Shown here piece after piece: positions 9,254 through 19,735 of a DNA stretch of 64,000 nt; position 1 is the stretch's first letter; every line of letters begins with the position of its first letter. The DNA lies in NCBI GenBank assembly GCA_009760855.2, contig WPIO01000101.1, positions 732,001 through 796,000 on the forward strand, written 5' to 3'. This stretch comes from Cristatella mucedo. Lineage: Eukaryota > Bryozoa > Phylactolaemata > Cristatellidae. A program made the position numbers and the translations under genes. The notes beneath the pieces are model-generated. The model was not told the DNA's origin and searched no databases. It saw nothing but the letters and a program-made list of their open reading frames with translations.

Positions 9254-9459
9254 AGTGTGATGATGTGTTTTTGTACTATACGATGCTTTTATTTTTGAAA
9301 CGAGCGCTTTTTCATTTTACAACGTTTTTAGTTTTGAAACGAGTTCGAGTCTTAACGAGAACGAGTTGAAAAAATAAAAATGTTGTAAAAGGGAAAAAGA
9401 TGCGAGTTGATAAAATAAAAATGTCGTATAGGGTTAAAACACATCATCATCACAGTGTG
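9254..9459. repeat. Imperfect 206-bp hairpin at the Polinton 1 end
   Basis: Two arms of about 100 bp fold back on each other around 9,350. The left arm begins GTGTGATGATGTGTTTT and the right arm ends with the complement AAAACACATCATCATCAC. Shared internal blocks include CTATACGA/TCGTATAG and ACAACGTTTTTA/AAAAATGTTGT. The host's GC-rich DNA begins just after it. This is probably the terminal or subterminal part of the element's inverted repeat. The block GCGAGTTCGAGC-AACGAGAACGAG also recurs directly at 9,229 and 9,340. Confidence 0.75.
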
Positions 9460-9469
9460 CTAATGCTAC

Positions 9470-10400
9470 GACGGGTCGATGTAGGAAGAGCACGCCCAAA
9501 TTATGGGCAGACGTCGCGGAAGAGGCGCAACGTGAACCGGTCACGAGGCTCAGGCCTCCCATCTAGAGCACTAGGCTCGCCCGTAGCTACCAAGTTTGGT
9601 CTCATCTTCGGAATGCTTCAGAAATTTGGTGGCCGTCCAAGTGCGAATGCAAGTGGTTGATATTGGTGAATAGGTGATGGGTAAGCGATTCATATGTAGA
9701 GCAAGGCTGCTGAGCGTTAAACAAAATAGGTAGAGCTGGCTGCCGCTGGCTTAAAAATGGAAGCCGAGAATGTGCGGTCGCTTACGTCCGTGGGAGAGCA
9801 CTACAGCAAGACGACCAAGACCCAAGACCAAACTCTACTCATTGGGTATTATGAAATGAATTTTAAGCGATAATATACATTTTTTATCACTAAGAACTAT
9901 GATTTGCGTATTGAGCTTAACTCTTACGTTGAACCAATGATCGCGTTCGCCCAAACTTTACGTGGGCTATCAGTAAATCGCTAAAAAAGTTAGCTTAGCT
10001 GCGTCACCTTCTCTAATGTTGGCTTTTTCGATGGGAGATGTTTTTTAATGGGTAAATATCCGGGCACCAAGTTTAGACATGGCTACGACGGCCCTATTGG
10101 ATTAAGTAACAAGACCTGATTCGATGTCGAATTTGTGCAGTCTTGCGTGTTCTTTTTTAGTTCAATATCTAGAAGCATAATTTTTGCGACTTCTAACACA
10201 CTTTTTGCTCCGCCAGATGAATTTTGGCACATTATAAACGTATATTCGGCAACATTGCAGCTATATTGGATTACTCATAAAATTCGGCTCAGGTCACATT
10301 TACGATGTCCCTAACTCCGGAAGTGCTCTGAGTACAAAGATAAACAGTTATGCCAAGTTTCATGCTTGTGCCGCAGCAATGCACAATTCTGGACCTGAGC
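9470..10400. other. Flank without a visible gene
   Basis: Mixed-composition sequence right of Polinton 1. I see no long frame, no repeat family known from the rest of the window and no RNA gene. Confidence 0.5.
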
Positions 10401-10493
10401 TCTCTCCCCTGGGAGTTGGAGCTTGTCCGGCCCCTGGGAGTTGGAGCTCATCCCCAGTGGGAGTCGTAGCTTATCCCCCCTGGAAGTCGGAGC
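10401..10493. repeat. Degenerate 22-25 bp tandem repeat, four units
   Basis: Four imperfect units built on CCCCTGGGAGTTGGAGC-TTGTCC. They are diverged and of unequal length, hence an old minisatellite. Confidence 0.65.
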
Positions 10494-10679
10494 AGTCGTC
10501 GGATCGGCCGAGAAAGCACCAGTCAGATTGGAAGCTTTGGGGAACAGTATGCGAGGCTTACTATGCACAACTGGAAGTCCTGAGGAAGCAACTTTTCATG
10601 AGGAAAGTGCAAATTTAATGGACTCGCCGTGGAACCCCGGCGAAGGCAGTCGTTGCAGTTGATCACTTGCTAATGAGCG

Positions 10680-12230
10680 AGAAATATCTTGTGCGCCGCG
10701 CTCCGCTGCAGCCCAGCGTCCGCTCACCGGTCGCCGTGTGCCCGGAGGCAGCCACTGGCGGCGGTAATTCCGTTAGCGGCGGCGGCGGAGCGCTTTTTTG
10801 CCGCCCTCCGTCCGTCCGTCCGCCCGCGAAGTCGTCCGATGGCGGGGTTCGAGCCGCCGCGCCGGCGCGTTGCCAAGTCGCGGCTAGGCGCCGTTTGGCT
10901 CAACTAGCGAGTGTGCTTGCTTGCTTGGGCGCTGGTTTGACGCGCGCGAACGGTCGTCCAAAAAATAGCAGCGGCAGCGGCGGCGGCGGCGGCGGCGGCG
11001 GCTAGGGTTTCTGGAGAAGAACTTCCCGTACCGACGCCGACGCCGCCCAAGCCTGGGCCACCCGTCGCCGGTGACGACTCCGCGGCCATCTTTCGACTCG
11101 AGCCTCTTCTTTTTCAAAGTCTACATTGCACAGTGCCGATGACTTCAGCGTGCCACCCTGCCGAGAGTCCGCGTCTGCCGCTCTCTTGGATTCCGAATTT
11201 CGCGCGCCTGTTTAACTTTAAATGGCTGCTTCTCGTGCTATCAGCATCCGAGCTCGGCTCGCTCGGCGCCGCTCACATGCAGTGGAGGCAGAATTAGCAA
11301 TACTAGAAATAGCTATAAGTATAAGCGGAATAGAAAAAGAACTGTGTACGAGACCGGGACGCGCCGGAACAGCGTGGCGCGGGGGCACCTGGGCGAGCCT
11401 GCCCATGCCGCTAGAGAGACCGGATGTCGGAATTCTTCCGATACAGGGCTACGGAGCTGCAGGTCGATCGCACCTCCGGCTCGCTGCGGCTTGCCTCCCT
11501 TGCTCTCTAGTGGCCGCGCTTCCTTGCTCCTCGTTGCCTTGACCTGCGTAAATCGGCGAGCGTGAAAAGAGTCGTGAGTACTTTCGAGGCGCTGTATTTG
11601 TGCACGGGATTAACTTGAGAGAGTCGGTGCTCACGAGCCGACACCCAACCGAGCCTAATCGCAGCACTTCGCGGCTATTACTTGACGCTCGCGTCCGCCC
11701 ATTTCGCCGGTTTCGTCCGACGGCGGAGCGCGGGTAGGCTCGGTCGCTCGCTCAGCTTCGCGGTAGTTCGATGGTCCTGCAGCTGTCGCAGCTGCCGCCG
11801 TCTCGCCGCTCGTCAGCCGAGGAGCTCTTGTCAGCGGTCGCTCGCGTCGTCGCCCCTCAGACTTCCAGCAAGATAGCGCCAGCGGCGGCGGTCAGAGCTG
11901 TCAGCAGCAGCAGCTCTGCACCTGCAGATAGGTAGCGGCAGCGCGCATTCGGCCAGCGGCACGCCAGAAGCTCGCCCGCTCGCGACCGACCGAGGATGCC
12001 GAACCGATCGCGGAGAGCGGGTTGGGTGGCTTCGAGCGTGCCTCTCGCACCGAATGTGCCTCGCAATGGCTGAACCACAAAACGCAGCAAGGCAACCAGG
12101 AAGGCGATTCCAGAAATTCCGAAGCTCATCCTGGCTCTGTAAAGCGTCTCAGCCGTCCTAGCAGCTCAAGCGACGGCAGCGGACGGCGAGCTGCCGCAAC
12201 GAACCGTCCGCCGCGGCTACGATGGCCGCG
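10680..12230. other. CpG-rich, island-like sequence without a supportable gene
   Basis: Dense CG dinucleotides and short (GGC)n tracts, for example 10,970-11,001. Open frames here overlap on both strands and are Arg/Ala/Ser-rich, as expected from GC-rich DNA without coding. It could be a promoter, 5' untranslated or regulatory region for an unseen gene. A donor-like CAG/GTGAG at 12,913-12,918 is compatible with a non-coding first exon on the + strand, but this is unproven. Confidence 0.45.
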
Positions 12231-12235
12231 AGTAA

Positions 12236-12335
12236 GCGGACGAGCCGATGAGCAGACGAGCCGATGGGCAGACGAGCAGATGAGCAGATGAGCGTACGAG
12301 CAAATTAGCAGATGGGCAGACGAGCCGATGAGTGG
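12236..12335. repeat. Degenerate 10-11 bp tandem array
   Basis: Repeated units of the type GACGAGCCGATGAGCA / GATGAGCAGA run for about 100 bp with drift and length variation. Confidence 0.7.
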
Positions 12336-12594
12336 AGCCACCAAAAAGGACTGCAGCAGGGAAGGCAAGCAGGAAAAGGAAACCGGCAAGGTCGCAGGCG
12401 TAAGTGCATGAGTACGCGTCGGCGTCATTTCGCACCTGCAGCGTTTCGTCTGAAGGTGATGCCAACAATAGAAAGTGTATTTCCTCGGCGGATAGCGACA
12501 AATGCCGAGCAGAGAAGGAGCAGCGAATTTCGCAAAGACATAGATTCGATAGGCGTAGAGAGGAAATGGATTCCGCAGAGGTGCGGCGAGTCGA

Positions 12595-12666
<72 letters not shown>
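12595..12666. repeat. (GGC)n microsatellite
   Basis: About 24 uninterrupted GGC/CGG triplets in CpG-rich host DNA. Confidence 0.95.
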
Positions 12667-12667
<1 letters not shown>

Positions 12668-12709
12668 GACGCGAAGCGATAAAGCACGAGCTGCAGCCGC
12701 TCGAGGAGC

Positions 12710-12782
12710 CGGAGGAGGAGGAGGAGGAGGAGGAGGAGGAGGAGGAGGAGGAGGAGGAGGAGGAGGAGGAGGAGGAGGAGGG
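12710..12782. repeat. (GGA)n microsatellite
   Basis: About 24 nearly uninterrupted GGA triplets, only 45 bp from the (GGC)n tract. Confidence 0.95.
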
Positions 12783-12913
12783 GGAGCAGCTCCAACGTAG
12801 GGCTACGAGCACGCTGGCTCGCGGCACCGATCGTCGCTGCAGGAAGCTCGCGGCCGCTACACCGCGGCGGTCGCACTTGGGCTGCGCCTTGCGGCCGCCG
12901 CGTCCTCAGTCGC

Positions 12914-12955
12914 AGGTGAGATGGCGCGAGAGCGCGTCGTCGCGCCATCTCACCT
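12914..12955. repeat. Perfect hairpin, 16-bp arms
   Basis: AGGTGAGATGGCGCGA and its exact complement flank a 10-nt spacer. Each arm presents a GGTGAG donor-like string, so the sequence offers the same motif on both strands. Confidence 0.85.
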
Positions 12956-13077
12956 AGCTCGAAGTTTTGGCGCTGCGCTTCCGACGACACCGTCTTGCTG
13001 CGATCGTATGCTGTAACGAAATAAGATCAAGCTACGATCGGTTGTTCTCTCTCCCTCTTTCAATACGCAATGTCAAC

Positions 13078-13165
13078 CCTCTCTCTCTCTCTTCTCTCTC
13101 TCTCTTTCTCTCTCTCCTCTCTCTCTCTCTTTCTCTCTCCTCTCTCTCTCTCTCCCTCTCGCTCA
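13078..13165. repeat. (CT)n-rich microsatellite
   Basis: Interrupted CT dinucleotides with TTTCTC breaks. It lies downstream of the host exon that ends at 13,508 and is purine-rich on that gene's strand. Confidence 0.85.
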
Positions 13166-13407
13166 CCCTCCCTCTCGATACTCAATAGCTTGTTCTCCCT
13201 CGCCCACTTTTTTTTCGCACACGCTGTCTTTCTCGCCTGAGCGAAAACAGTGTACACTCTTTCTCACATTGTCTTTCGCTGTTTTAGGCAGCTGCCGCTG
13301 AGGCAGCGGCGCTCTTTAGCACCGCTGAGCCGCAACGTTCCGGAGCCACCGTCACGTGGACGCTTTGTCCGCAGTGGCGGGCCTCCGATTTTCGCTCGTG
13401 CTTGTCA

Positions 13408-13456
13408 CTGTGAGTTCTCCGTAAGCCGCTGCCGCGAGCGCGCGGAGAACTCACAG
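13408..13456. repeat. Perfect hairpin, 14-bp arms
   Basis: CTGTGAGTTCTCCG and its exact complement are separated by 21 nt, 52 bp beyond the donor of the host exon. Confidence 0.8.
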
Positions 13457-13507
13457 CGGCGGCGGCGGCGCTGGGGAGTGCGGCGTCGGTAGCTCGCGGC
13501 CGCTCAC

Positions 13508-15046
13508 CGGAAATCTGCTGCAATGACATGCCGTACCGCACGGCATCGCCGAGGTGTCGCAGCGAGAGGTCAACGGCTTCCGTCCACAATCCCTCATTCC
13601 CGGCGACAGACGCCGCGATGATGGCAGACGAGACGTCCTTGACCGTACTTGGGCGTCCAGCGGAGTCGGCGACGGCTGGCGCTCGCGATGCATTGCTGTC
13701 GTTACTGTTGTCATTCAGACCATAACCACGATTGTCGTTGTTGTTGTCGTTCTGATCACTTGCACGATTGTTGATGTCGCTGTTGGATGACTGCGAGGGA
13801 GAGCGGCTACTGTGAGCGGCAGGCAGCGAAAGACGCTCGCCGGCGGCGGCGACGACGACGTTTTGATTGCCATTGTCGTTGGTCTCGCCTTCGGACGTAG
13901 CACTGAATAGCGCCAAAGCAGATTTCGGCTGCTCAGCCGAATCTGCTGCTTTGGCGGTGCCACTTTTTGAAAAATTGCTGAATCGATAGCGATGACCGTT
14001 GTCATTATTGTTACTACCGCCGCGGTTATTGTTATCGTTGATGCTCGTCCGTACATCGCGAAATTCACTGTGATCATATTGTCCGGTTTCATCACCATCG
14101 TTTTTAATAAAGTTCTGTCCCCGGTCGTTATTACTCAGAGTTTTGGCATTATATTCTTTTTTCAAATTACCATTGTTGTCATTATTTCCATTATTATTGT
14201 TGTTGTTATTTCCGTAATTGCTGGGGTTGCTATAGGAATTTGTATTATTATTGGTTTTTGTTCCATATTCTTTGACTTTATTATTGTTGTATCCGCTGCC
14301 GCTATCGTTGTCGTTATACATATTTCCGTTGCTATTATTATTGCTTCTGTTTATCTTGCTTTCACTTGAACTGCGTCCATTTTCTTTATTGCTGTTTCCG
14401 CTCATGCCATTTATATTACTATTTTTATTGCTGCTGCTACCCCCGTATCCTTGACCATTGTCATCATTATTATTGTTGTTGTTTCCTTGCACATTGTCGT
14501 TATCGTTGTCGTCCTCAGCAAGATCCCTCTGACGGCCCGTCTCGCGAAACGTGCTCCGATCTGATGCGCTCACAGCGAGCCTTGCGTTTAGCTGGAAGCC
14601 GTTAAAGATGGGATCCCTGCTGCTGCTGCTGCTTTTGTCCGCATCGTCATCGTAGGCGCCCGACAAAAGCCATCCCTGAATCGCGTGGCCCACCACCGCC
14701 GCCGCCGCCGCCGCCGCCTGTCTCGGGAATCTGCCCCGCAGCAGCGCCGGCGTCGACGCTTGCTCGGCAGCAACGCGCAGCGCCGCGGCGGTGGCGGCCG
14801 CAGGTTTCGCGCGGCGGCGGCCGCCGCCGCCGCCGCGCTGCTGCTGCTCCTCGTCGTCGTCGTAGTGCGCCAGATCCCGATCCTGCGTGCAGTCGATTAG
14901 AAAATCAAAGGAAGCGCCGCAGCTCGCGCGCTCGCTGTATCGGCTTACGATCGGATTCCCACTTACGAGAGGGCACTTATTGCCGGCGTCCATTCCGTCG
15001 ACGGCGGCGGCCTCTTCATGGATTCCGTCGCCGCGGGCATCGTCAG
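13508..15046 (-). CDS. Host secreted Asn-rich protein, exon 2
   Basis: A 1,539-base exon of 513 codons. It is bounded on the - strand by an acceptor (TTTGCTCTTAG before CTGACGATGCC) and a donor (TTTCCG followed by GTGAGC). Both junctions are phase 1, so it joins the signal-peptide exon at 16,005-16,062 without a shift. The protein begins with an acidic segment containing RGD, followed by three Cys (KCPLV, SCGAS, DCTQD). A Gln/Gly/Arg/Ala-rich part comes next, then about 300 residues very rich in Asn, Ser, Gly and Asp. It ends in a helix-like part (GLWTEAVDLSLRHLGDAVRYG). I do not recognise the family. Low-complexity Asn runs use both AAT and AAC. At least one further exon must follow, which I did not find. 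A longer reading through the donor to about 13,284 is Ala/Arg-rich and less likely. Confidence 0.6.
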
Positions 15047-15529
15047 CTAAGAGCAAAGGCGTACGCCTACCAGCGCGTCTACGCTAGCTGACGTGCCGTT
15101 AATTATGCTCGTTCCGCTGCTTACCTCGGGCATGTCCAGGTGGGTCGGGTAGGGGACAGTACTGCGCCTGAAGGAATCTCGCCGCGCAGGCGGGCTGTCG
15201 TATATCATTCAGCCGCTAGCCAAAGGCGGCCGGGCGACGAGACAAGGGTATAGGAGACGCGAAAGGACACAAGCGATGAGCTCAGATGAATGGCTAAACA
15301 ACCGCAAGGCGGCCGAAATTAAAATGCGCGCCGCCAAGAGCTCGCAAATACTTCTTCGAGGCCATTTGCTATTAACGTGCGACCGAAATTCCGCTGCAGG
15401 CATGCAAATTGTGGCTTCGGAAAAATAAAAGGGAGAGAGCTGGACTGTGTCGGCGGGTGAGTGAGAAAGTAAGAGGATGAAAGAGAGGGAAAAACGAGTG
15501 AGAGCGAGATAGAGTGAGGGAGCGCGCGC

Positions 15530-15595
<66 letters not shown>

Positions 15596-15695
15596 ACGCG
15601 GGAGAGAGAGAGAGCGAGAGAGAGAGAGCGAGAAAGAGAGCGAGAGAGAGAGAAAGAGGAGAGAGAAAGAGCGAGAAAGAGAGCGAGAGAGAGAG

Positions 15696-15777
<82 letters not shown>

Positions 15778-15927
15778 GGATTACGCGGGAGAGAGAGAGC
15801 GAGAAAGAGATGGAGATAGAGATAGAGATAAAGACAGAGGCAGAGACAAAAAGAGAGAGAAGAGAGAAGGAAGGGATTACGCGGGAGAGAGAGAGAGCGA
15901 GATAGAGACAGAGACAGCGGCAGAGGC

Positions 15928-15983
<56 letters not shown>

Positions 15984-16004
15984 TAGCGCATATGTAAAAC
16001 TTAC
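15047..16004 (-). other. Intron of the Asn-rich secreted gene, filled with (GA)n
   Basis: GTAAGT donor at the 16,004 side and TTAG acceptor at the 15,047 side. About half of the intron consists of (GA)n/(CT)n tracts (15,530-15,600, 15,700-15,780, 15,925-15,980) and GA-rich spacers. On the gene's strand they are pyrimidine-rich CT tracts. Confidence 0.6.
15478..15982. repeat. Compound (GA)n microsatellite cluster
   Basis: Three long pure GA runs are joined by GA-rich units. A 20-bp phrase (GGGATTACGCGGGAGAGAGA) recurs near 15,778 and 15,873, so the array grew partly by larger duplications. Confidence 0.9.
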
Positions 16005-16062
16005 CTGTGCTGCTGAGGACGCCGCAAAGCGCTAAAGCAAATGGTAGTAGCCACCCGGACAT
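16005..16062 (-). CDS. Host secreted Asn-rich protein, exon 1 (signal peptide)
   Basis: ATG at 16,062. The 19 complete codons and one spare base encode MSGWLLPFALALCGVLSST. This is a textbook signal peptide: a short polar start, a Leu/Ala hydrophobic core and small residues before the cut. The exon ends in CAG followed by GTAAGT, a near-perfect donor. The spare G joins CT of exon 2 to give Ala, placing a Ser-Thr-Ala cleavage site exactly at the exon junction. A separate signal-peptide exon with a phase-1 junction is a common arrangement in animal secreted proteins. The untranslated leader and promoter should lie at 16,063-16,800. Confidence 0.65.
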
Positions 16063-16800
16063 CGCAGCAGATCGCTCGCCTAGTCGTTAGTGCATGGCTG
16101 AGCATGCACACGCGAGGTACTGCTGTTGCAGAGCTGCGAGAGCGTCTCTAATTACTCCGCCCCCTGAATCAGTGGAGGGCGAGAGTCCGCGTGGAATACT
16201 AATGCGGAGCAACCGTTGCATTCTTTCTCGGTGACGCATTGAATTTAGAGTCGAATGGCCTCTGCACGCGATTGGCTGTCGCTGCCAAACGACCGTCTGC
16301 TGCTGGAACGAACGTGCCGCCCAGAGGTTGCGGCAGCCAACAGCTGAGGGATCTGACTCGCGGGCCAGACTCGTGGGAGTAGGTGGACGTGGCGCATTCA
16401 TTCTGAATGGCACTCTGCTGCAATCTACGCAGCTCCGAGGCTGTACGCTGGGCACTGTTCGCCGAGCAAGTTATCCTCCTGAGCTACATTCCGTTCGAAT
16501 GCCATGATAGCGGCTCTCTGTGCCGACCGTGCTGTGCTGAGCTGTGCTTGCTGTGCCTGCACGAGTCGCCGAGTCACGTGCTCTCGCCATTGAGCTCGAG
16601 CCGCTGCTGTGGCAGTAGCAGCGGCAGCAGCAGTAGCTGCTACTGCTGCACGTTCCACCTCGAAGGTAGCGGGCGTCGCCTGTTGCCGACGTCGCCGTCG
16701 CGTGGTTGAGCTGACGGTCCTGAAACCGATCAGCCGTCGCGAGTCCCGGCAAACGGCGCTCCCGTGAACTGTGAGCAGAACGGTGAGACCGGTAAGAATA
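16063..16800 (-). promoter_or_regulatory. Likely leader and promoter region of the secreted gene
   Basis: GC-rich sequence directly upstream of the signal-peptide exon, with a CAG/CTG-rich patch at 16,605-16,650. I see no TATA box I would trust. The start and strand are inferred only from the exon at 16,005-16,062. Confidence 0.3.
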
Positions 16801-16802
16801 AA

Positions 16803-17212
16803 AAAGTAATAATAATAGTAATACACTTGATACAGCGCCTTCAGAGAACTCAATCTCTTTCTAGGCGCTTTACATTTGCTGCAAAGGGAAATGCAATTGA
16901 ATGGTGAGTAATATCATGCTTGATAAACAGCATGAATAACATGGTTAGGGGTGACATGCAGAGGGTCAGCATGCAAATGTGGTTAGTGACAGCATGCACA
17001 CTGTCAGCACGCATAAGCACATGAAGGACGAATCGCAGGGACCCAGTAAATGCTGTCCTAAATAGGTGCTTTTTAAGTTCTTTTTAAATGTGGTCAAGTC
17101 AAGGGATGTTAGGACGCAAGTCGGGAGTGAGTTACAGGCTTTGGGAGCATACGAACTAAATGCACGGTCTCCAAAGGATTTGAGGTTTGTACGAGGTATT
17201 GGTATACAGTAT
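16803..17212 (-). mobile_element. LINE-B 3' end fragment
   Basis: On the - strand it contains the last coding part ([24 protein letters not shown]) and the 3' untranslated region. The end is AAAGAGATTGAGTTCTCTGA and a short ATT-rich tail. It matches the 3' half of the better copy at 51,055-52,587. 5'-truncated. Confidence 0.8.
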
Positions 17213-17217
17213 GCCGG

Positions 17218-17349
17218 CTCTGCCGCGGACATCCGGGCTCTCTGCTGTGGACATCCAGGCTCGCTGCTGTGGACATCCAGGCTCGCTGCTGTGGACATCC
17301 AGGCTCGCTGCTGTGGACATCCAGGCTCGCTGCTGTGGACATCCGGGCT
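17218..17349. repeat. 22-bp minisatellite, six units
   Basis: Six units of CGCTGCTGTGGACATCCAGGCT type. The inner three are identical and the outer ones differ at a few positions. It begins within 10 bp of the truncated edge of a LINE-B fragment. Confidence 0.95.
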
Positions 17350-18108
17350 CTCTGCCACAGGCTGCTCCGAGTAGGACGCTTTCCAAGTTAGTAAATGGAG
17401 CGGTAGATCGATGACGACGCTCATATGAATGATGTCTACGATTCCTTTAGGGATCCCTTATATAAGAATATAAGTAGACCCGATCTAAGGATGACGCTCC
17501 AGATTCTTCTCGGAATGAAACGTACGTGCAGCCAACTTGTGACTCATCTTATGACCTACGACTCATCGGGTAGAGTGCGAGCCACTCAGAGGCGCGAATG
17601 CGAGGCCTGGCGACCGAAAAATTTGACTGGCCCTTTGACTTGCATCTGAAGAACTCTCGATAAGTTATTCGGTGATTTTTTGCCGGTTTCGCGCGTGTCG
17701 CTTACTCGTATAGCAATCAATGTCTGCAGACACCAGGCTGGCTAGCCGCCGAACGAGAGAGCGAGCAGTTCAAATATCGGGCGTCCGTAGATGCTCGTGA
17801 AGATTAACGATTGGTTCGCATTGATCAGCCATCCAAGTGAAAGGTCAAGGTAAAGGCCAAGCGAAGCCGAGATGGGTGCTGGCTTGCGTGCATTAAATCG
17901 TTCGACGTCCAGAGAGGCGCACCGCAGCTGCGGTCGCGAGATTCGCGCGAGAAGGAACGAGGGAGCGAGGGACACTAGTGCTCAGCCGCGCGCTTCGAGC
18001 GAACGCCGCTCGAAAGTGCGTGCGACAGCGACGATGACGGGAATAGCGACGATGACAGTGCACACCGGCTATATATCTATGGTTCAGCTCGCCACGGATA
18101 CGATCAAC
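17350..18108. other. Intergenic, no gene seen
   Basis: Moderate GC content. Short frames on both strands show no recognisable domain. Confidence 0.4.
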
Positions 18109-18109
18109 C

Positions 18110-18375
<266 letters not shown>

Positions 18376-18394
18376 AGAGAGACAGAGATAGAGC

Positions 18395-18575
18395 ATGCTG
18401 GCCTGTGCATGTCACCTCTGACCATGTTATACTTATTGTCATTGAGCATGCTACCGCTAAGGATTCGAACATGCTTTCTTTGCAGCAAGTGTAAAGTTCC
18501 CAGAAAAAGATTGAGTTCTTCAATGGTGCTATAACAAATGTAATATCATGGTTAGTATTATCATTATTACTAAGC
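18395..18575 (+). mobile_element. LINE-B 3' tail fragment
   Basis: TGTGCATGTCACC and the family's terminal hairpin-like block (AAAAAGATTGAGTTCTTC, then GGTGCTATA) followed by an ATTATT-rich tail. 5'-truncated and diverged. Confidence 0.65.
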
Positions 18576-19370
18576 CAAGCGCGTGCCACAAAAAGAGACC
18601 TCGCGACCATGTCACCGTGGGGTTGGGCGGAGCGACGGGTTAGACGCAGCATCGGCTGAAGCGCCGCGCATTGAGCGGATGCAGTGCCCGACGGGACGAC
18701 CTCGGACGGATCCGCCCGCCTCGCCGCGGCTCTTCTCAGAGGCTCGGCCGAACCGCCCGGCCTCGCGGCGCCACGCCCCGAGCGCGACGCTTGGTCTGAG
18801 GCTCGCGCTCAGCCGTGGCTCAGTTTTGTCAGCGGCGGCGACGGCAGCGGTGGACAAATTCAAAGCCGCAGCCTTGATCCTTCGTGCGCCCCGCCGAGCA
18901 CAGCTTCGCAGGGGAGGGGGCGGGGCGCTGGCCGAGCTCGCTCGCGGGCAGGTCTGGGCTCGCCCAGCTGAAGCTGCCCTGAAGCGAAAGCGGTGCCAGC
19001 GGCGGCGCCTCTCGGCGGTCGCTTGGGCGGCGGCGGCGGCGGGTGTCGCGCATCGCCGAGCCGCGGACGCCGGTGACGCCAGAGCCGTCAGAGCGACTGG
19101 TGGAGAGGGAACGCCCGTGCCCGTACTCGCTGCCCTCTTGGCGTAGGCATTTCGCGCGCGTTGCTTAGAGTCGTCGCTTAGCAAGCACGACATTAATTTC
19201 CCGTGTTCGGTCGCGTTGACGCTGCTGCGATCTGAGCTCTCATCGACTTCTGCTGCTGCTACCAACCCAAACCTACATCCCGAGGTGAACGCTCGCACGC
19301 CAATATTTTCCGGGCTAATTTTTGGCGAACCCGACGGGAATTCAATTTAATATACATTTCGCGACGCAAT
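18576..19370. other. CpG-rich sequence, no supportable gene
   Basis: Arg/Ala-rich open frames overlap on both strands. No splice-bounded, domain-bearing exon is visible. Confidence 0.4.
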
Positions 19371-19371
19371 C

Positions 19372-19735
19372 GTACATGCACGCTCTCAGCTTAAAGACTG
19401 TCGGCGACAGAAGCTTTAGCTCTGCAGGTCCTAGACTGTGGAATTTGCTTCTAAGATTCTCACGCAACGAAAACTACTCTCCTGCTGCTGACTATGGCTC
19501 ATCCTCTTCAGCGGTCCTGAGCTGCTACTTCTATGCTACTCACTTCATCAACTGCTCCCCTGACTCTGCTATGCTTCCAACTTTCTCTTTGTTGCGTGAG
19601 ATGAAGTCTTGTTGGCTACCGAATGCGTACCGAAAGCTGCTTAGGCTGTGAGTGCGCTATGTAGAACTTTCCTGCGTAACACCCACACCGTCTTTGTGGC
19701 TTTGCGGAGTTATAGACGGAGATATATTACATTAC
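19372..19735 (+). mobile_element. LINE-A 3' end fragment
   Basis: The coding end (LKTVGDRSFSSAGPRLWN, then the terminal NAYRK-LLRL) and the short 3' end GGAGATATATTACATTA match the copies at 27.0-28.9 kb and 43.25-43.73 kb. 5'-truncated, with several substitutions. Confidence 0.8.

Larger units (their letters stand above)
1..9470 (+). mobile_element. Polinton/Maverick fossil 1 (partial, cut by window edge)
   Basis: AT-rich block whose genes together identify a Maverick/Polinton (adintovirus-like) element: adenain-type protease, HerA/FtsK-like packaging ATPase, penton-like and double-jelly-roll capsid genes, and a retroviral-type integrase. The integrase end lies at the right, near a terminal hairpin, after which the sequence turns into GC-rich host DNA. 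The left part, where a polymerase B would be expected, is outside the window. The element is broken, with perhaps fewer than ten breaks in the visible part. The major capsid frame remains open for over 500 codons, so it is probably fairly young. Gene order matches the second copy at 20.16-41.79 kb. Confidence 0.9.

Noticed and set aside
1-9470. A bacterial prophage or contaminant contig
   Set aside because: Phage-like fibre and YqaJ genes are present. However, the integrase, adenain-type protease and hexon-type capsid set is that of Polintons, a second diverged copy lies nearby, and LINEs and SINEs have inserted in it.
12126-12990. Long - strand frames with runs of Ser/Leu/Arg/Ala across (GGC)n and (GGA)n
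   Set aside because: The length comes only from triplet microsatellites, which stay open in several frames. No domain, splice signal or start is convincing.
15209-15991. 260-codon Leu/Ser frame on the - strand
   Set aside because: A (CT)n microsatellite read as Leu-Ser repeats, inside the intron of the secreted gene.
18583-19298. 187- and 228-codon overlapping frames
   Set aside because: Opposite-strand frames of Arg/Ala/Ser composition. Neither has a better claim than the other, and no motif is seen.
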